From Flavobacteriales bacterium (GTDB taxonomy: Bacteria; Bacteroidota; Bacteroidia; Flavobacteriales; TMED113): DNA of 45,343 nt. The notes beneath the pieces are model-generated. The model had not been told where the DNA came from and did not search any database. It was given only the letters and a program-made list of their open reading frames with translations. The first letter of the stretch is position 1. Each line of letters starts with the position of its first letter. This document shows positions 36,265-44,608 of the stretch, piece after piece. Both the position numbers and the translations under genes were made by a program. The stretch lies in the NCBI GenBank assembly GCA_002714185.1, contig PAWM01000009.1:1-45343 (forward strand). Reading direction: 5' to 3'.

Positions 36265-37608
36265 ATGTATAAAATTTTATATCTTTTTATAAGTTTGATA
36301 TTCATAAGTCAAACAAACTTAACTGGACAAACTCTAAATCCTCATTCTGAGGAAGATTTAATTGAATTTTCTAAAATCTTTAGCTCTAGTAATAACAATT
36401 ATGGTTTTTCAAAAATAGATTTACCGGCAAGTTATAATTTAAAAATGTTCACACCTCCAATTGTAGAGCAAAATGGAGGTAGTTGTGTTGGACATACTGT
36501 GGCTACAAGTCTTTCAACAACATATAATGTAGTTAATAAAACCTCTGAATTTGGAAGAAGACAAAGTCATAGATTTGACCCATATTATGTTTACACAGCT
36601 TTAAAACAGCAAAATGATGTTAAATGTAGTATTGGCTGTGAGTGTGGTGCATATTTATGGGATGGAATTGAATTAGCAATAGATTTTGGAATTAAAAAGA
36701 AATTTGTAGAACCAAAACTTGAATGTAGAGATATATTAACATCACAAATGCTTAATGGCCTAAGTCAAAAAACAAGCCATTACACTATTGATGATTATTA
36801 TTCATTAATCAATTATGATGAAAATGGAAAGAAAACTGTTTGGGAATTAGACTGGATAAAAGAAGCAATTTATTTTGGTCTTCCACCAATGGTTGTGATT
36901 GGAGTTGGTAGCGAATTTGATCGTGTAACTTCATCGGGACTATATCAATTACCTAAATCAAAGGAAAATGAAAACGGATTACATGCTGTCACTTTAATAG
37001 GTTGGAATGATAGTAAAAATGGTGGTTCTTTCTTATTTCAGAATAGCTACGGTACAGATTGGGGAGATAACGGATATTTTTGGCTAACATATAGAGATTT
37101 CAATAATAATGCATATTGGGGATTTATAATTGATAAGGAAGATTATTCAGATTGGAAAGAAGATTATAGAACAAATTCATACTATAAAGGGGGTGTATAT
37201 GAGAAGGGAGTAAAAAAAGAAGGCTACTCATATGAAGGAGAAATAAATAAGAATACAAATTTATTTAATGGAAAAGGGATTTTGGATACACCAACTGCAA
37301 CTGCAATTGGATATTATGACGAAGGTCACAAAGATGGCTGGTGGCTTGTTTGTTATGATGCATATGAAAAAGACGGAACAAGAGTACCTGATCCATTCTA
37401 TGGCTGGATTCTTTTCGACCAAGGTGTTATAATTGAAAAAGATTCTTTTGGTTTTACAATAGGAGCTACTAATAATAAAAAAACTCTTATAGAAGAACTT
37501 AATCTTGAATCTTATGATTTACCAATCTCTGAAGAACCTGCAACAATAGATGATTTTATTCAAAGTGATCTTGATTTCTTCCAACAAAAGTTATCAGCTG
37601 TAGAATAA
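36265..37608 (+). CDS. Secreted papain-like (C1A) cysteine peptidase with MORN-like tail
   Basis: The 447-residue protein has a signal ending in the region NLTGQ. The catalytic segments are present: Gln69 and Cys74 in VEQNGGSCVGHTVA, His240 in ENGLHAVTLIGW, and Asn260 in FLFQNSYGTDWGDNGYFWL. The usual C-G-S-C-W around the nucleophile is replaced by G-G-S-C-V. Residues about 300-365 contain MORN-like units (YKGGVYEKG, YSYEGEINKN, GYYDEGHKDG). No recognisable inhibitory prodomain is seen; the roughly 45 residues before the domain may act as one. It follows the M48-like gene on the same strand. Confidence 0.88.
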   Translation: MYKILYLFISLIFISQTNLTGQTLNPHSEEDLIEFSKIFSSSNNNYGFSKIDLPASYNLKMFTPPIVEQNGGSCVGHTVATSLSTTYNVVNKTSEFGRRQSHRFDPYYVYTALKQQNDVKCSIGCECGAYLWDGIELAIDFGIKKKFVEPKLECRDILTSQMLNGLSQKTSHYTIDDYYSLINYDENGKKTVWELDWIKEAIYFGLPPMVVIGVGSEFDRVTSSGLYQLPKSKENENGLHAVTLIGWNDSKNGGSFLFQNSYGTDWGDNGYFWLTYRDFNNNAYWGFIIDKEDYSDWKEDYRTNSYYKGGVYEKGVKKEGYSYEGEINKNTNLFNGKGILDTPTATAIGYYDEGHKDGWWLVCYDAYEKDGTRVPDPFYGWILFDQGVIIEKDSFGFTIGATNNKKTLIEELNLESYDLPISEEPATIDDFIQSDLDFFQQKLSAVE

Positions 37609-37614
37609 ATACAA

Positions 37615-38298
37615 TTATTTATTTTTCTTTATGTATTTCAATGACTCTCTCTTACTAAGATTACTTAGTTTATTTTGTTTTACAAAATCTATAACCCAAT
37701 CTTTATTTGTTTTACTATACTCTCTTAATATCCATCCTATAGATTTATTAATAAAAAATTCGTTGGAATCAGTTAAAAAATATATAATTTGAGAAAGTAA
37801 TTCAGTATTTAATTTTTCTTTATACTTTAATTGAAATAAAACACATGATCTTTGTAACCATAAATTATTTGAATTTAGCCATTTATTTATTTGAACATCA
37901 ATTATCTCTGGATTTGATTTAAAATATGAACCTAATATTTTAGGTGCTATAAAATCAATAGTATCCCACCATGATTTATTTATTATCATAAATTCAAATA
38001 ATTTAATATCATTAATCTTAAAATAATTTAAATTTTCTAAAACAAACTCTTGGGCAGTATATTGAAATTCTCTTTGTTGCTTGTTCCATAAAATCTTAAT
38101 TGTTTCTTGAAAATCTTTAACTGATTTAAATCTATATTTTGTCACTAAAGATTGTGTAATTTTTTTTCTTTCAGATGATATTAGTCCGTAAAATTCAAAT
38201 TGATTTCTCAAATATGCTTCCTGTTTATTAGCAATTATAAGATTTGATTTTTTCTTAAATGATTTTTCAATATAATTTATTAGTTGTGTTGATGTCAT
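37615..38298 (-). CDS. AlkD-like DNA alkylation-repair HEAT-repeat protein
   Basis: The 227-residue cytoplasmic protein matches AlkD/AlkC-type DNA glycosylases built of HEAT-like repeats. It has QREFQYTAQEF (76-86), the key segment NKSWWDTIDFIAPK with Trp111 and Asp115 at the spacing of the AlkD catalytic pair, NNLWLQRSCVLFQL and FINKSIGWILREYSK. Family activity is excision of N3- and N7-alkylated bases without base flipping. It is convergent with the C1 peptidase (6 bases) and divergent from purT (52 bases), so it has no obvious tie to either. Confidence 0.9.
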   Translation of the reverse strand: MTSTQLINYIEKSFKKKSNLIIANKQEAYLRNQFEFYGLISSERKKITQSLVTKYRFKSVKDFQETIKILWNKQQREFQYTAQEFVLENLNYFKINDIKLFEFMIINKSWWDTIDFIAPKILGSYFKSNPEIIDVQINKWLNSNNLWLQRSCVLFQLKYKEKLNTELLSQIIYFLTDSNEFFINKSIGWILREYSKTNKDWVIDFVKQNKLSNLSKRESLKYIKKNK

Positions 38299-38350
38299 AT
38301 ATTAATAAAATATGATATTATTTATAATAATTGCAGTAAATTAATAAATT

Positions 38351-39514
38351 ATGAGAAAAAAAATATTATTACTAGGTTCAGGTGAATTGGGTAAAGAATT
38401 AGTTATTGCATTACAAAGATTAGGACAATATATTATTGCGGTTGACAACTACAAAAATGCACCTGCAATGCAAGTATCTCAAGAATTTGAAGTAATAGAT
38501 ATGCTAGATGGAAAAGAATTAGATAGAATTGTAGCTAAACACAAGCCTGATTATATTGTCCCAGAAGTAGAAAGCATAAGAACTGAACGATTTTATGATT
38601 ATGAAACACAAGGAACTATAATCATTCCTTCTGCAAAAGCTGTAAACTTCACAATGAATAGAAAAGCAATTAGAGATTTAGCTGCAAAAGAATTGGGAGT
38701 AAAAACAGCTAAATACAAATATGCAACCTCTTTAAAACAACTTCAAGATGCAGTTAAAAAAATAGGTATTCCTTGTGTTGTAAAACCTCTCATGTCTAGT
38801 TCAGGAAAAGGTCAATCAACAATTAAAACTAAAGAAGATATTCTAAAAGCATGGAATTATGCAATAACAGGATCCAGAGGTGATTTGCAAGAAATTATTA
38901 TTGAAGAATTTATTCAATTTGATTATGAAATAACATTATTAACTTTAACACAAAATAATGGCAATACACTTTATTGCCCTCCTATTGGACACCGACAAGA
39001 AAGTGGTGACTATCAAGAAAGTTGGCAACCAAAAGATATGGATAATTCAATCCTAATGAAAGCTCAAAAAATTGCTTCTATTGTAACTAATTCATTAGGT
39101 GGAAATGGAATCTGGGGCGTAGAATTTTTTGTAAAAAAAAATGAAATTTATTTTTCTGAATTATCACCAAGACCTCATGACACAGGAATGGTAACATTAG
39201 CAGGAACTCAAAATTTTTCTGAATTTGAACTACATGCTCGTGCAATTTTAGGTATACCAGTGAATGAAATTACATTGATGAAAAATGGTGCTTCAGCTGT
39301 TATATTAGCAAATAAGAAAAATGATTTTTTTCCAACTTTCACTGGTTTAGAAGATGCAGTTAAAATTAAAAATACAGATTTTAAAATTTTTGGTAAACCT
39401 ACAACACATCTAAATAGGAGAATGGCTGTCAGTCTTGCTTATGGAGATGAAAAAGTTGAAATTTTAATTAATAAAGCGAAAAAAGTAGCTAATGCTATAA
39501 AAATAGATGGTTAA
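38351..39514 (+). CDS. purT: Formate-dependent phosphoribosylglycinamide formyltransferase (PurT)
   Basis: The 387-residue cytoplasmic ATP-grasp enzyme converts GAR, formate and ATP to formyl-GAR in purine synthesis. It begins [20 protein letters not shown] and has [16 protein letters not shown], the nucleotide-binding loop MSSSGKGQS, and the metal-binding stretch [20 protein letters not shown] followed by PHDTGMVTL. Length and motif order match PurT. The usual ATG is retained. It is convergent with an unknown gene that overlaps its stop by four bases. Confidence 0.95.
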   Translation: MRKKILLLGSGELGKELVIALQRLGQYIIAVDNYKNAPAMQVSQEFEVIDMLDGKELDRIVAKHKPDYIVPEVESIRTERFYDYETQGTIIIPSAKAVNFTMNRKAIRDLAAKELGVKTAKYKYATSLKQLQDAVKKIGIPCVVKPLMSSSGKGQSTIKTKEDILKAWNYAITGSRGDLQEIIIEEFIQFDYEITLLTLTQNNGNTLYCPPIGHRQESGDYQESWQPKDMDNSILMKAQKIASIVTNSLGGNGIWGVEFFVKKNEIYFSELSPRPHDTGMVTLAGTQNFSEFELHARAILGIPVNEITLMKNGASAVILANKKNDFFPTFTGLEDAVKIKNTDFKIFGKPTTHLNRRMAVSLAYGDEKVEILINKAKKVANAIKIDG

Positions 39515-40125
39515 TTTTCAATATTAAAATTCAGTATTTCAAGAACTGTATTAAATTCAAACATTTTTCCTAAAACTTGCTGACTAAATAATTTATTTTT
39601 ATGTTCAAAATAATTCCAATTATTATTGAATTTATTGTAAATACATATAGTTTCAAGTATAACCATTAACGGTTCATTATCATCATTATTCTTTCTATTA
39701 ATCGAACTACTTAATCTATCAGAAAGATTATCCTCTACAATTGAATGACTAACAACATAAATAATATGATTTTCTTGTTCTACTCTACTTAATATATTAT
39801 GAGTAATGAATTTTTTATTACCTAAAGGCAATCTATTTTTCTTTTCCCTAGCTTCATTTTTTAACTTATTCTTTATGTCATTATTAGATAAATATATACT
39901 AGAATTTTCTCTAATGACTTGAAATAATTCCTTAGGGAAGTACTTAATACTTCTTTGAGGAGTATTTATAAAACAAATTTTTAAATAATTATTAAGATTT
40001 ATAACAAGATTTGTTTCTTCCTTAGATTCCGGAATAAAAATAATTTTGTTATTTAATTCTTGAGAATAAATATGATAATTAAAAATAATAGTCAAGAAGG
40101 TTAATATAAAAACTGAATGTTTCAT
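39511..40125 (-). CDS. Unrecognised secreted protein
   Basis: I do not recognise this 204-residue protein. It has a signal peptide ending NYHIYSQ. The mature part is Lys/Asn-rich with predicted alternation of strands and helices: [36 protein letters not shown] and [14 protein letters not shown]. No cysteine motif or catalytic signature stands out. The stop overlaps the purT stop by four bases in a convergent arrangement, and it is divergent from the D12 methyltransferase gene. Composition is similar to its neighbours. Confidence 0.7.
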   Translation of the reverse strand: MKHSVFILTFLTIIFNYHIYSQELNNKIIFIPESKEETNLVINLNNYLKICFINTPQRSIKYFPKELFQVIRENSSIYLSNNDIKNKLKNEAREKKNRLPLGNKKFITHNILSRVEQENHIIYVVSHSIVEDNLSDRLSSSINRKNNDDNEPLMVILETICIYNKFNNNWNYFEHKNKLFSQQVLGKMFEFNTVLEILNFNIEN

Positions 40126-40194
40126 AAAATGAATTTTATCAATAAATATAAGGTTAATTTATTATAGACAACATTATTGGCTTTATATAAAATG

Positions 40195-40202
40195 TATATT
40201 TG
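40195..40202 (+). promoter_or_regulatory. Bacteroidota -7-like box TATATTTG before the D12 methyltransferase
   Basis: TATATTTG matches the TAnnTTTG box, with a TTG 15 bases upstream (shorter than usual). It ends four bases before the ATG at 40207, so transcription could start at or near the start codon, giving a leaderless message. This is a weak call from two short motifs. Confidence 0.3.
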
Positions 40203-40206
40203 AATA

Positions 40207-41286
40207 ATGAAAAAAATATCAACTTATGGTATTAAATATGCTGGGTCAAAACTTAAACTCATACCTCATATAACAACTATTTTATCTGAGCTTAAAGATG
40301 TTAAAACTGTTCTTGATGGCTTTAGTGGGACAACAAGAGTTTCTCAAGCATTTGCTCAACTTGGATACTCTGTAACATCCAATGATATTTCAGTGTGGTC
40401 TGATGTATTTGCTCATTGTTTTTTAAAATCAACCAGAAGTGATAAATTCTATAAAGAAATAATTGATTATTTAAATTCATTGAAAGGATATAGCGGTTGG
40501 TATACAGAAAATTATGGTTCAGATGTTATAAATGAAAAACAACCTTTCCAATCAAAAAATACTAAAAAACTTGATGCTATTAGAGATGAAATTGAAAAAT
40601 TAAATCTTGAGTGGAGTGATAAATCTGTAATATTAACAAGTCTTATTTTTGCATTAGATAAAGTTGATAGTACTTTAGGTCATTTTGCATCATATCTTTC
40701 AAAATGGTCACCAAGATCTAATAATGAACTATTCCTCACCCTACCAAAAAGATTTACTACAAATAACTTAAATCATAAAGTTGTTAGAGATGATATTTTT
40801 AAAACAATTACTAAATCTGAATATGACTTTGTGTATTTTGACCCACCATATGGATCAAACAATGATAAAATGCCACCAAGTAGAGTTAGATATGCTTCTT
40901 ATTATCACATATGGAAAACTATTATTATGCATGACAAACCCAAATTATTTGGTAAAGCTAATAGAAGAGAAGATACAAGAGATTTTATATCACCATCAAT
41001 ATTTGAAGAGTATAGAAAAAATAAAAATGGGTCATTCATCGCCATGAAAGCACTAGATAAATTAATTCAGCTAACTAATTCTAAATATATTTTACTTTCA
41101 TATAGTTCTGGTGGTAGAACAACAAAAAACGAATTATATGATATAATAAATAAATCAGGAAAAATATTAAAAGTTATTGAGATTGATTATAAAAAAAATA
41201 TTATGTCTAAACTCAGTTGGACCAACAAGTGGGTGACCAATGAAGGTAAATATTTAGAATACTTGTTTTTAATGGAAAAAATGTAA
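40207..41286 (+). CDS. D12-class DNA adenine-N6 methyltransferase
   Basis: The 359-residue protein has the D12 (alpha class, Dam-like) order: SAM-binding YGIKYAGSKLKLIPHI at the start, VLDGFSGTTRVSQAF, SVTSNDIS, and the catalytic DPPY as YDFVYFDPPYGSNN (Asp212). It methylates adenine in DNA at an unknown site. No partner endonuclease lies beside it. The gene is followed by a remnant of a surface-protein 3' end, which may mark the edge of an insertion. The role could be epigenetic, or protection against another restriction system. Confidence 0.92.
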   Translation: MKKISTYGIKYAGSKLKLIPHITTILSELKDVKTVLDGFSGTTRVSQAFAQLGYSVTSNDISVWSDVFAHCFLKSTRSDKFYKEIIDYLNSLKGYSGWYTENYGSDVINEKQPFQSKNTKKLDAIRDEIEKLNLEWSDKSVILTSLIFALDKVDSTLGHFASYLSKWSPRSNNELFLTLPKRFTTNNLNHKVVRDDIFKTITKSEYDFVYFDPPYGSNNDKMPPSRVRYASYYHIWKTIIMHDKPKLFGKANRREDTRDFISPSIFEEYRKNKNGSFIAMKALDKLIQLTNSKYILLSYSSGGRTTKNELYDIINKSGKILKVIEIDYKKNIMSKLSWTNKWVTNEGKYLEYLFLMEKM

Positions 41287-41305
41287 ATTATTAATAAATG
41301 GATAG

Positions 41306-41527
41306 AATATATTAGGAGGTAATAATGAAACTTTTATTCTTGATATACTTGTATTACCTACTGAAGATGATGAATGTGATGGTCTATCTGTTAATGAAAA
41401 CAACAATACCAAAAAAGTCATCAAAACTATAGACTTACTAGGAAGAGAGATTTCAAATAAAGATAATTCAATTGTTATTTATATATATAATGATGGAAGT
41501 ATTGAAAGAAAATATTGTGTAAAGTAA
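41306..41527 (+). pseudogene. Orphan 3' end of a sorting-domain surface-protein gene
   Basis: From the codon after a TAG at 41303-41305 an open frame runs to TAA at 41527, giving 73 residues without a start codon. The final part, KTIDLLGREI ... IYIYNDGSIERKYCVK, is the same short sorting segment seen at the end of the 1,397-residue protein (LYIYNDGYIEKHYCIK) and, more distantly, the CotH-like protein. The upstream part (ETFILDILVLPTEDDECDG) looks like the tail of a secreted domain. The rest of the gene is absent and replaced by the methyltransferase gene. Confidence 0.75.
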
Positions 41528-42973
41528 TTATTTACTTAATTCGTTATTTATAAGGCACTTTACAACTCTTTTTGAATTTAAAATAGCATTATTATGATAT
41601 TGAATGCCCGATCTACATGCTTGTGTCCAATAAACATCTTGACATTCATTATCAATAAAATTCCAAATTTTATTTCTATTAACAGAGTTATCTAAAGTAA
41701 AAATAGGAAGTTTAGGCTCATAGATTTTGATAATTTTTGATTCATCAATTTGATTTTTTATAAAATCTTCATAGTTAATAGTATTATAAACAAATGTAAT
41801 AGTACAATCAAAGACTATATCTGACATAATTGGTTTAATAGTATTTGTTATATAATATTTGTTCGTTGTTTTGTTCATATGTGTTTGATGAATCCAGGGC
41901 ATATTTTTAATTTGAGATAAATCCCTATGTAAAATAACATAACAATCCATTTTAGGCCACTTTTTTAGCTCATTAATCAAGCTTTTTGACCCTATATTTT
42001 TTATAAGAGGTAAGGCTTGAAATGGTTGAGTTGCAAATAATATTTTATCACAATCTAATTTAGTATCATTATCTAATTGAACACTAATCTTATTATTATC
42101 TTTAAATGCACCGATAACACTAGTATTTAATTTCTGGGTATAGTTATTGTTTTGGAGTAGATTCTCTTCTAATTTATGTATAAGTCTACCATCTAATACA
42201 CACCAACCATTTTCATATTTTTTATAATCTTTTTTTCTAATTGTAATTTTTAATGCATATTCATATATGAACGCACCAAATATATGAGCTGGTTGGGAAC
42301 TAATATCATCAAATCTACACCAAGTATTGATACCAATCCATGGCATAAATACATGTGTAAACACAGATGAGTTAGTTAAGCGATTTCCTAAAACATTCTT
42401 GATACTTTTCTTAGATTCAGGTTGTAATCTAAATTGATAATAAAACAAAAACATAATACAAATTCCATCAATAATCTCTTTGATAGTACATTGTTTAAAA
42501 ATGTATTTAAAAAAAGACCATCCTCCAGAACCCATCTTAAGAGATAAAGCCTTGTCTTGTAATATAATTTGCCCCTCTAAATCCACAAAGTTGTGTGGTG
42601 TTTGTTCAATACCATATTCACGACATAAATTTAAATAATGAGGTTGTTGACAAGGCAAAGTAACTATAACAGTAGTTGCATAATGTTTTCCATCTTTTAA
42701 ATACGGATCATTATTACCACCAACAATTTGTCTTTTTTCTAATAAAGTTACTTTAGCTCCTGCTTCTAATAAATATTTTGCTGCACTTAAACCACTTATT
42801 CCTCCTCCAACAACAATAATACTTTTACCTTTTAAGCCACTCTTAGGAATATCTACTTCAAGAGCATCATCAGCTAAAAATTTAGAAGTTGAAGTGGGAT
42901 GCTCAATACTAAGAATTTTAATTACTGAAAAAATACTTATAACAACAAATAATATTACAGAAATAATAATCAT
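41528..42973 (-). CDS. Membrane-anchored FAD-dependent amine-oxidase-like oxidoreductase
   Basis: The 481-residue protein has an N-terminal hydrophobic segment (about 1-20), then the FAD dinucleotide-binding site VVGGGISGLSAAKYLLEAG (about 54-72) with a following acidic end (LLEK). Downstream it has GGNND, and a C-terminal part ending QACRSGIQYHNN like flavin amine-oxidase family members. The middle is a variable substrate domain. Uncharacterised members of this family oxidise amines, saturate or desaturate lipids, or act on carotenoids; the sequence does not tell which. Its ATG overlaps the stop of the glutathione peroxidase gene by four bases, suggesting coupled translation. Confidence 0.88.
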   Translation of the reverse strand: MIIISVILFVVISIFSVIKILSIEHPTSTSKFLADDALEVDIPKSGLKGKSIIVVGGGISGLSAAKYLLEAGAKVTLLEKRQIVGGNNDPYLKDGKHYATTVIVTLPCQQPHYLNLCREYGIEQTPHNFVDLEGQIILQDKALSLKMGSGGWSFFKYIFKQCTIKEIIDGICIMFLFYYQFRLQPESKKSIKNVLGNRLTNSSVFTHVFMPWIGINTWCRFDDISSQPAHIFGAFIYEYALKITIRKKDYKKYENGWCVLDGRLIHKLEENLLQNNNYTQKLNTSVIGAFKDNNKISVQLDNDTKLDCDKILFATQPFQALPLIKNIGSKSLINELKKWPKMDCYVILHRDLSQIKNMPWIHQTHMNKTTNKYYITNTIKPIMSDIVFDCTITFVYNTINYEDFIKNQIDESKIIKIYEPKLPIFTLDNSVNRNKIWNFIDNECQDVYWTQACRSGIQYHNNAILNSKRVVKCLINNELSK

Positions 42974-43494
42974 TTTATAAGGGAGGTAATTTTAGAGTTA
43001 AGCGGTTTCACTTTACTTGTAAAATGACCAATTAATTTACCTGATGGATTGATTAAAAATTTATTAAAGTTCCAAGAAATTTTAAAGTCATCTACTAAAT
43101 TATTATTCTTCTCCGTTAACCAAGCATATAGTTGATGTTTATACTGTCCTTTAACATTAATTTTTGATGTCATAGGAAATGATACATTATATTTATCCGT
43201 GCAAAATTTTAATATTTCAGCCTCACTCCTAGGTTCTTGATTAGCAAATTGATTAGAAGGCACACCTATTACAACAAGATTATCATATGTTTGATAAAGA
43301 GTTTCTAAATCAGCATATTGTTTAGTGTAGCCACATCTTGAAGCAACATTTACAACAAGTACATATTGTCCTTTAAATTGATCGAAATTTATCGTATCTC
43401 CTTCAATAGATTTAATTGATAAATCATAAAAAGATTGGGAAAAAATAATAGAGGAAATAAAAATTGTGAATATAAAAACTAGTTGTTTTTTCAT
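42970..43494 (-). CDS. Exported glutathione peroxidase family protein (thioredoxin-dependent type)
   Basis: The 174-residue protein has a signal ending SIIFSQ. It carries the peroxidatic Cys54 in NVASRCGYT, Gln82 in SNQFANQEP, and the WNFNKFLI segment with the Trp of the catalytic tetrad. A second Cys98 in KFCTDKYNVSFP is at the resolving position of plant and bacterial thioredoxin-dependent enzymes, and no selenocysteine is used. It reduces hydroperoxides, here outside the cytoplasm. It lies directly upstream of the membrane FAD oxidoreductase, whose hydrogen peroxide by-product it might remove (inference). Confidence 0.93.
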   Translation of the reverse strand: MKKQLVFIFTIFISSIIFSQSFYDLSIKSIEGDTINFDQFKGQYVLVVNVASRCGYTKQYADLETLYQTYDNLVVIGVPSNQFANQEPRSEAEILKFCTDKYNVSFPMTSKINVKGQYKHQLYAWLTEKNNNLVDDFKISWNFNKFLINPSGKLIGHFTSKVKPLNSKITSLIK

Positions 43495-43571
43495 AATAAG
43501 AAATTTATATTAAAATTAATTTTTTTTTATTGTATTTATATAAAAGTGAATAAGAAGATTTATTCAAATAG

Positions 43572-44174
43572 TTATTTTTTTATTCTTACATATTCTAACT
43601 CAGAAATCTTTTTGTGTTTATAGTAAGAATTTAATCCTATAATGGATACTGAATCTTGAAAATTTTCTTCAATTATACTCGAATGCATTTTAATAAAAAT
43701 TATCTCACCTATAACTAATTCTGTATTATTTTCTTTAATAGGTATTGAATTAATAAATTTCATACCAAGTTTAATCTTACTATCATCAACAAAAGGTGCG
43801 TGAAATCCATTAATATATTCTTCATTTAGTCCGCAAGCAGTAAATTCAGAAATATGAGATTCATACTTACCTGAAGTTTGATGAGCCTTAATAAAACAAT
43901 TCTTCTCAACACTGTTAATTGTGTAGTATTTATTTTGTTTAATATTAGTTATTGTATCTCTTTTTACTGTATCTGAGGGACGACTAACGAAAGATAATAA
44001 AGGAGGCCTACTACCAAGATGGGTGACAGAACTAAAAATAGCCAGATTAGAGACATCATCATTGGATTTCGTTCCAATTAAATGAACACTTCTTATACCA
44101 CAAATTGAATTAATTAATTTTATATTTTTAATTCTTTCTATTTTATCTATATCTTCCTTCTTATAAATAATCAT
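43572..44174 (-). CDS. Flavin reductase-like FMN-binding protein
   Basis: The product (about 200 residues) resembles the flavin reductase / DIM6-NTAB split-barrel fold: INSICGIRSVHLIGT, SNLAIFSSVTHLGSRPPLLSFVSRP near FMN, then KYYTINSV. HAPFVDDSKIKLGMKFI and ELVIGEIIFI follow. I use the ATG at 44174 because it starts cleanly with IIYKKEDID and avoids a 22-base overlap with the upstream gene's end; the ATG at 44198 is also open. Members reduce FMN or use FMN as a cofactor. It lies immediately after the YXWGXW gene and 77 bases before the peroxidase gene. Confidence 0.85.
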   Translation of the reverse strand: MIIYKKEDIDKIERIKNIKLINSICGIRSVHLIGTKSNDDVSNLAIFSSVTHLGSRPPLLSFVSRPSDTVKRDTITNIKQNKYYTINSVEKNCFIKAHQTSGKYESHISEFTACGLNEEYINGFHAPFVDDSKIKLGMKFINSIPIKENNTELVIGEIIFIKMHSSIIEENFQDSVSIIGLNSYYKHKKISELEYVRIKK

Positions 44175-44176
44175 AA

Positions 44177-44506
44177 TTAAGTATGAAGATTTAACCATTT
44201 ATTCATATCTATTTTTTTCCAATATCCTTCTTTCCATGTCCATCCATTGGACTTTTTTATCCAATTACCATCAACAAAAACAAATCCAGCTCTCTTAGTT
44301 TCCCAATGACCTTTTACCCAAACATAGGTATTATTAACAATTGCCCATTGACCTTTAATCCATATTTGAGACCTTTTTTGTAAAGTTTGTTTAAATTCTT
44401 GATTAGGTGGAGATAGTTGTTCTTTCAAAGTAGGGCCTTCATTAATAGGATTAGCACATACATCAGTTGAGATAATTATTAAAAGTAAAATTAGTAGGTT
44501 TTTCAT
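44177..44506 (-). CDS. YXWGXW-repeat secreted protein
   Basis: The 109-residue protein has a signal ending DVCA and an acidic/Pro linker, followed by four units of the YXWGXW type: WIKGQW, WVKGHW, FVDGNW and WKEGYW, spaced 13-15 residues apart. Such repeats are thought to bind other molecules or surfaces; no activity is established. It is preceded by a strong inverted repeat that may terminate the fasciclin transcript, so it may start its own. The next gene begins three bases after its stop. Confidence 0.88.
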   Translation of the reverse strand: MKNLLILLLIIISTDVCANPINEGPTLKEQLSPPNQEFKQTLQKRSQIWIKGQWAIVNNTYVWVKGHWETKRAGFVFVDGNWIKKSNGWTWKEGYWKKIDMNKWLNLHT

Positions 44507-44525
44507 ATTTTAATTTTTTAAGAAA

Positions 44526-44595
44526 ATTCTAGCCCCATAATTAATTTATAATGCAGTATTACCCCCGTTTGCAATGATATATATGGGGCTAGAAT
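44526..44595 (-). terminator. Long inverted repeat with 42-base loop, likely terminator of the fasciclin gene
   Basis: ATTCTAGCCCCATA at 44526-44539 pairs perfectly over 14 bases with TATGGGGCTAGAAT at 44582-44595. On the minus strand the stem is followed by TTTTCTT, as in an intrinsic terminator for the fasciclin gene. The 42-base loop is unusually long and contains a possible inner TGCA/TGCA stem around ACGGGGGTA. Confidence 0.6.
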
Positions 44596-44608
44596 ATTAA
44601 ATATAGAA

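Noticed and set aside
41327-41434. AGGAGG followed by ATG opening a 35-residue frame
   Set aside because: The AGGAGG encodes part of a Leu-Gly-Gly in the remnant frame. Shine-Dalgarno use is rare in Bacteroidota, and the frame is low-complexity and overlaps the sorting-domain frame.
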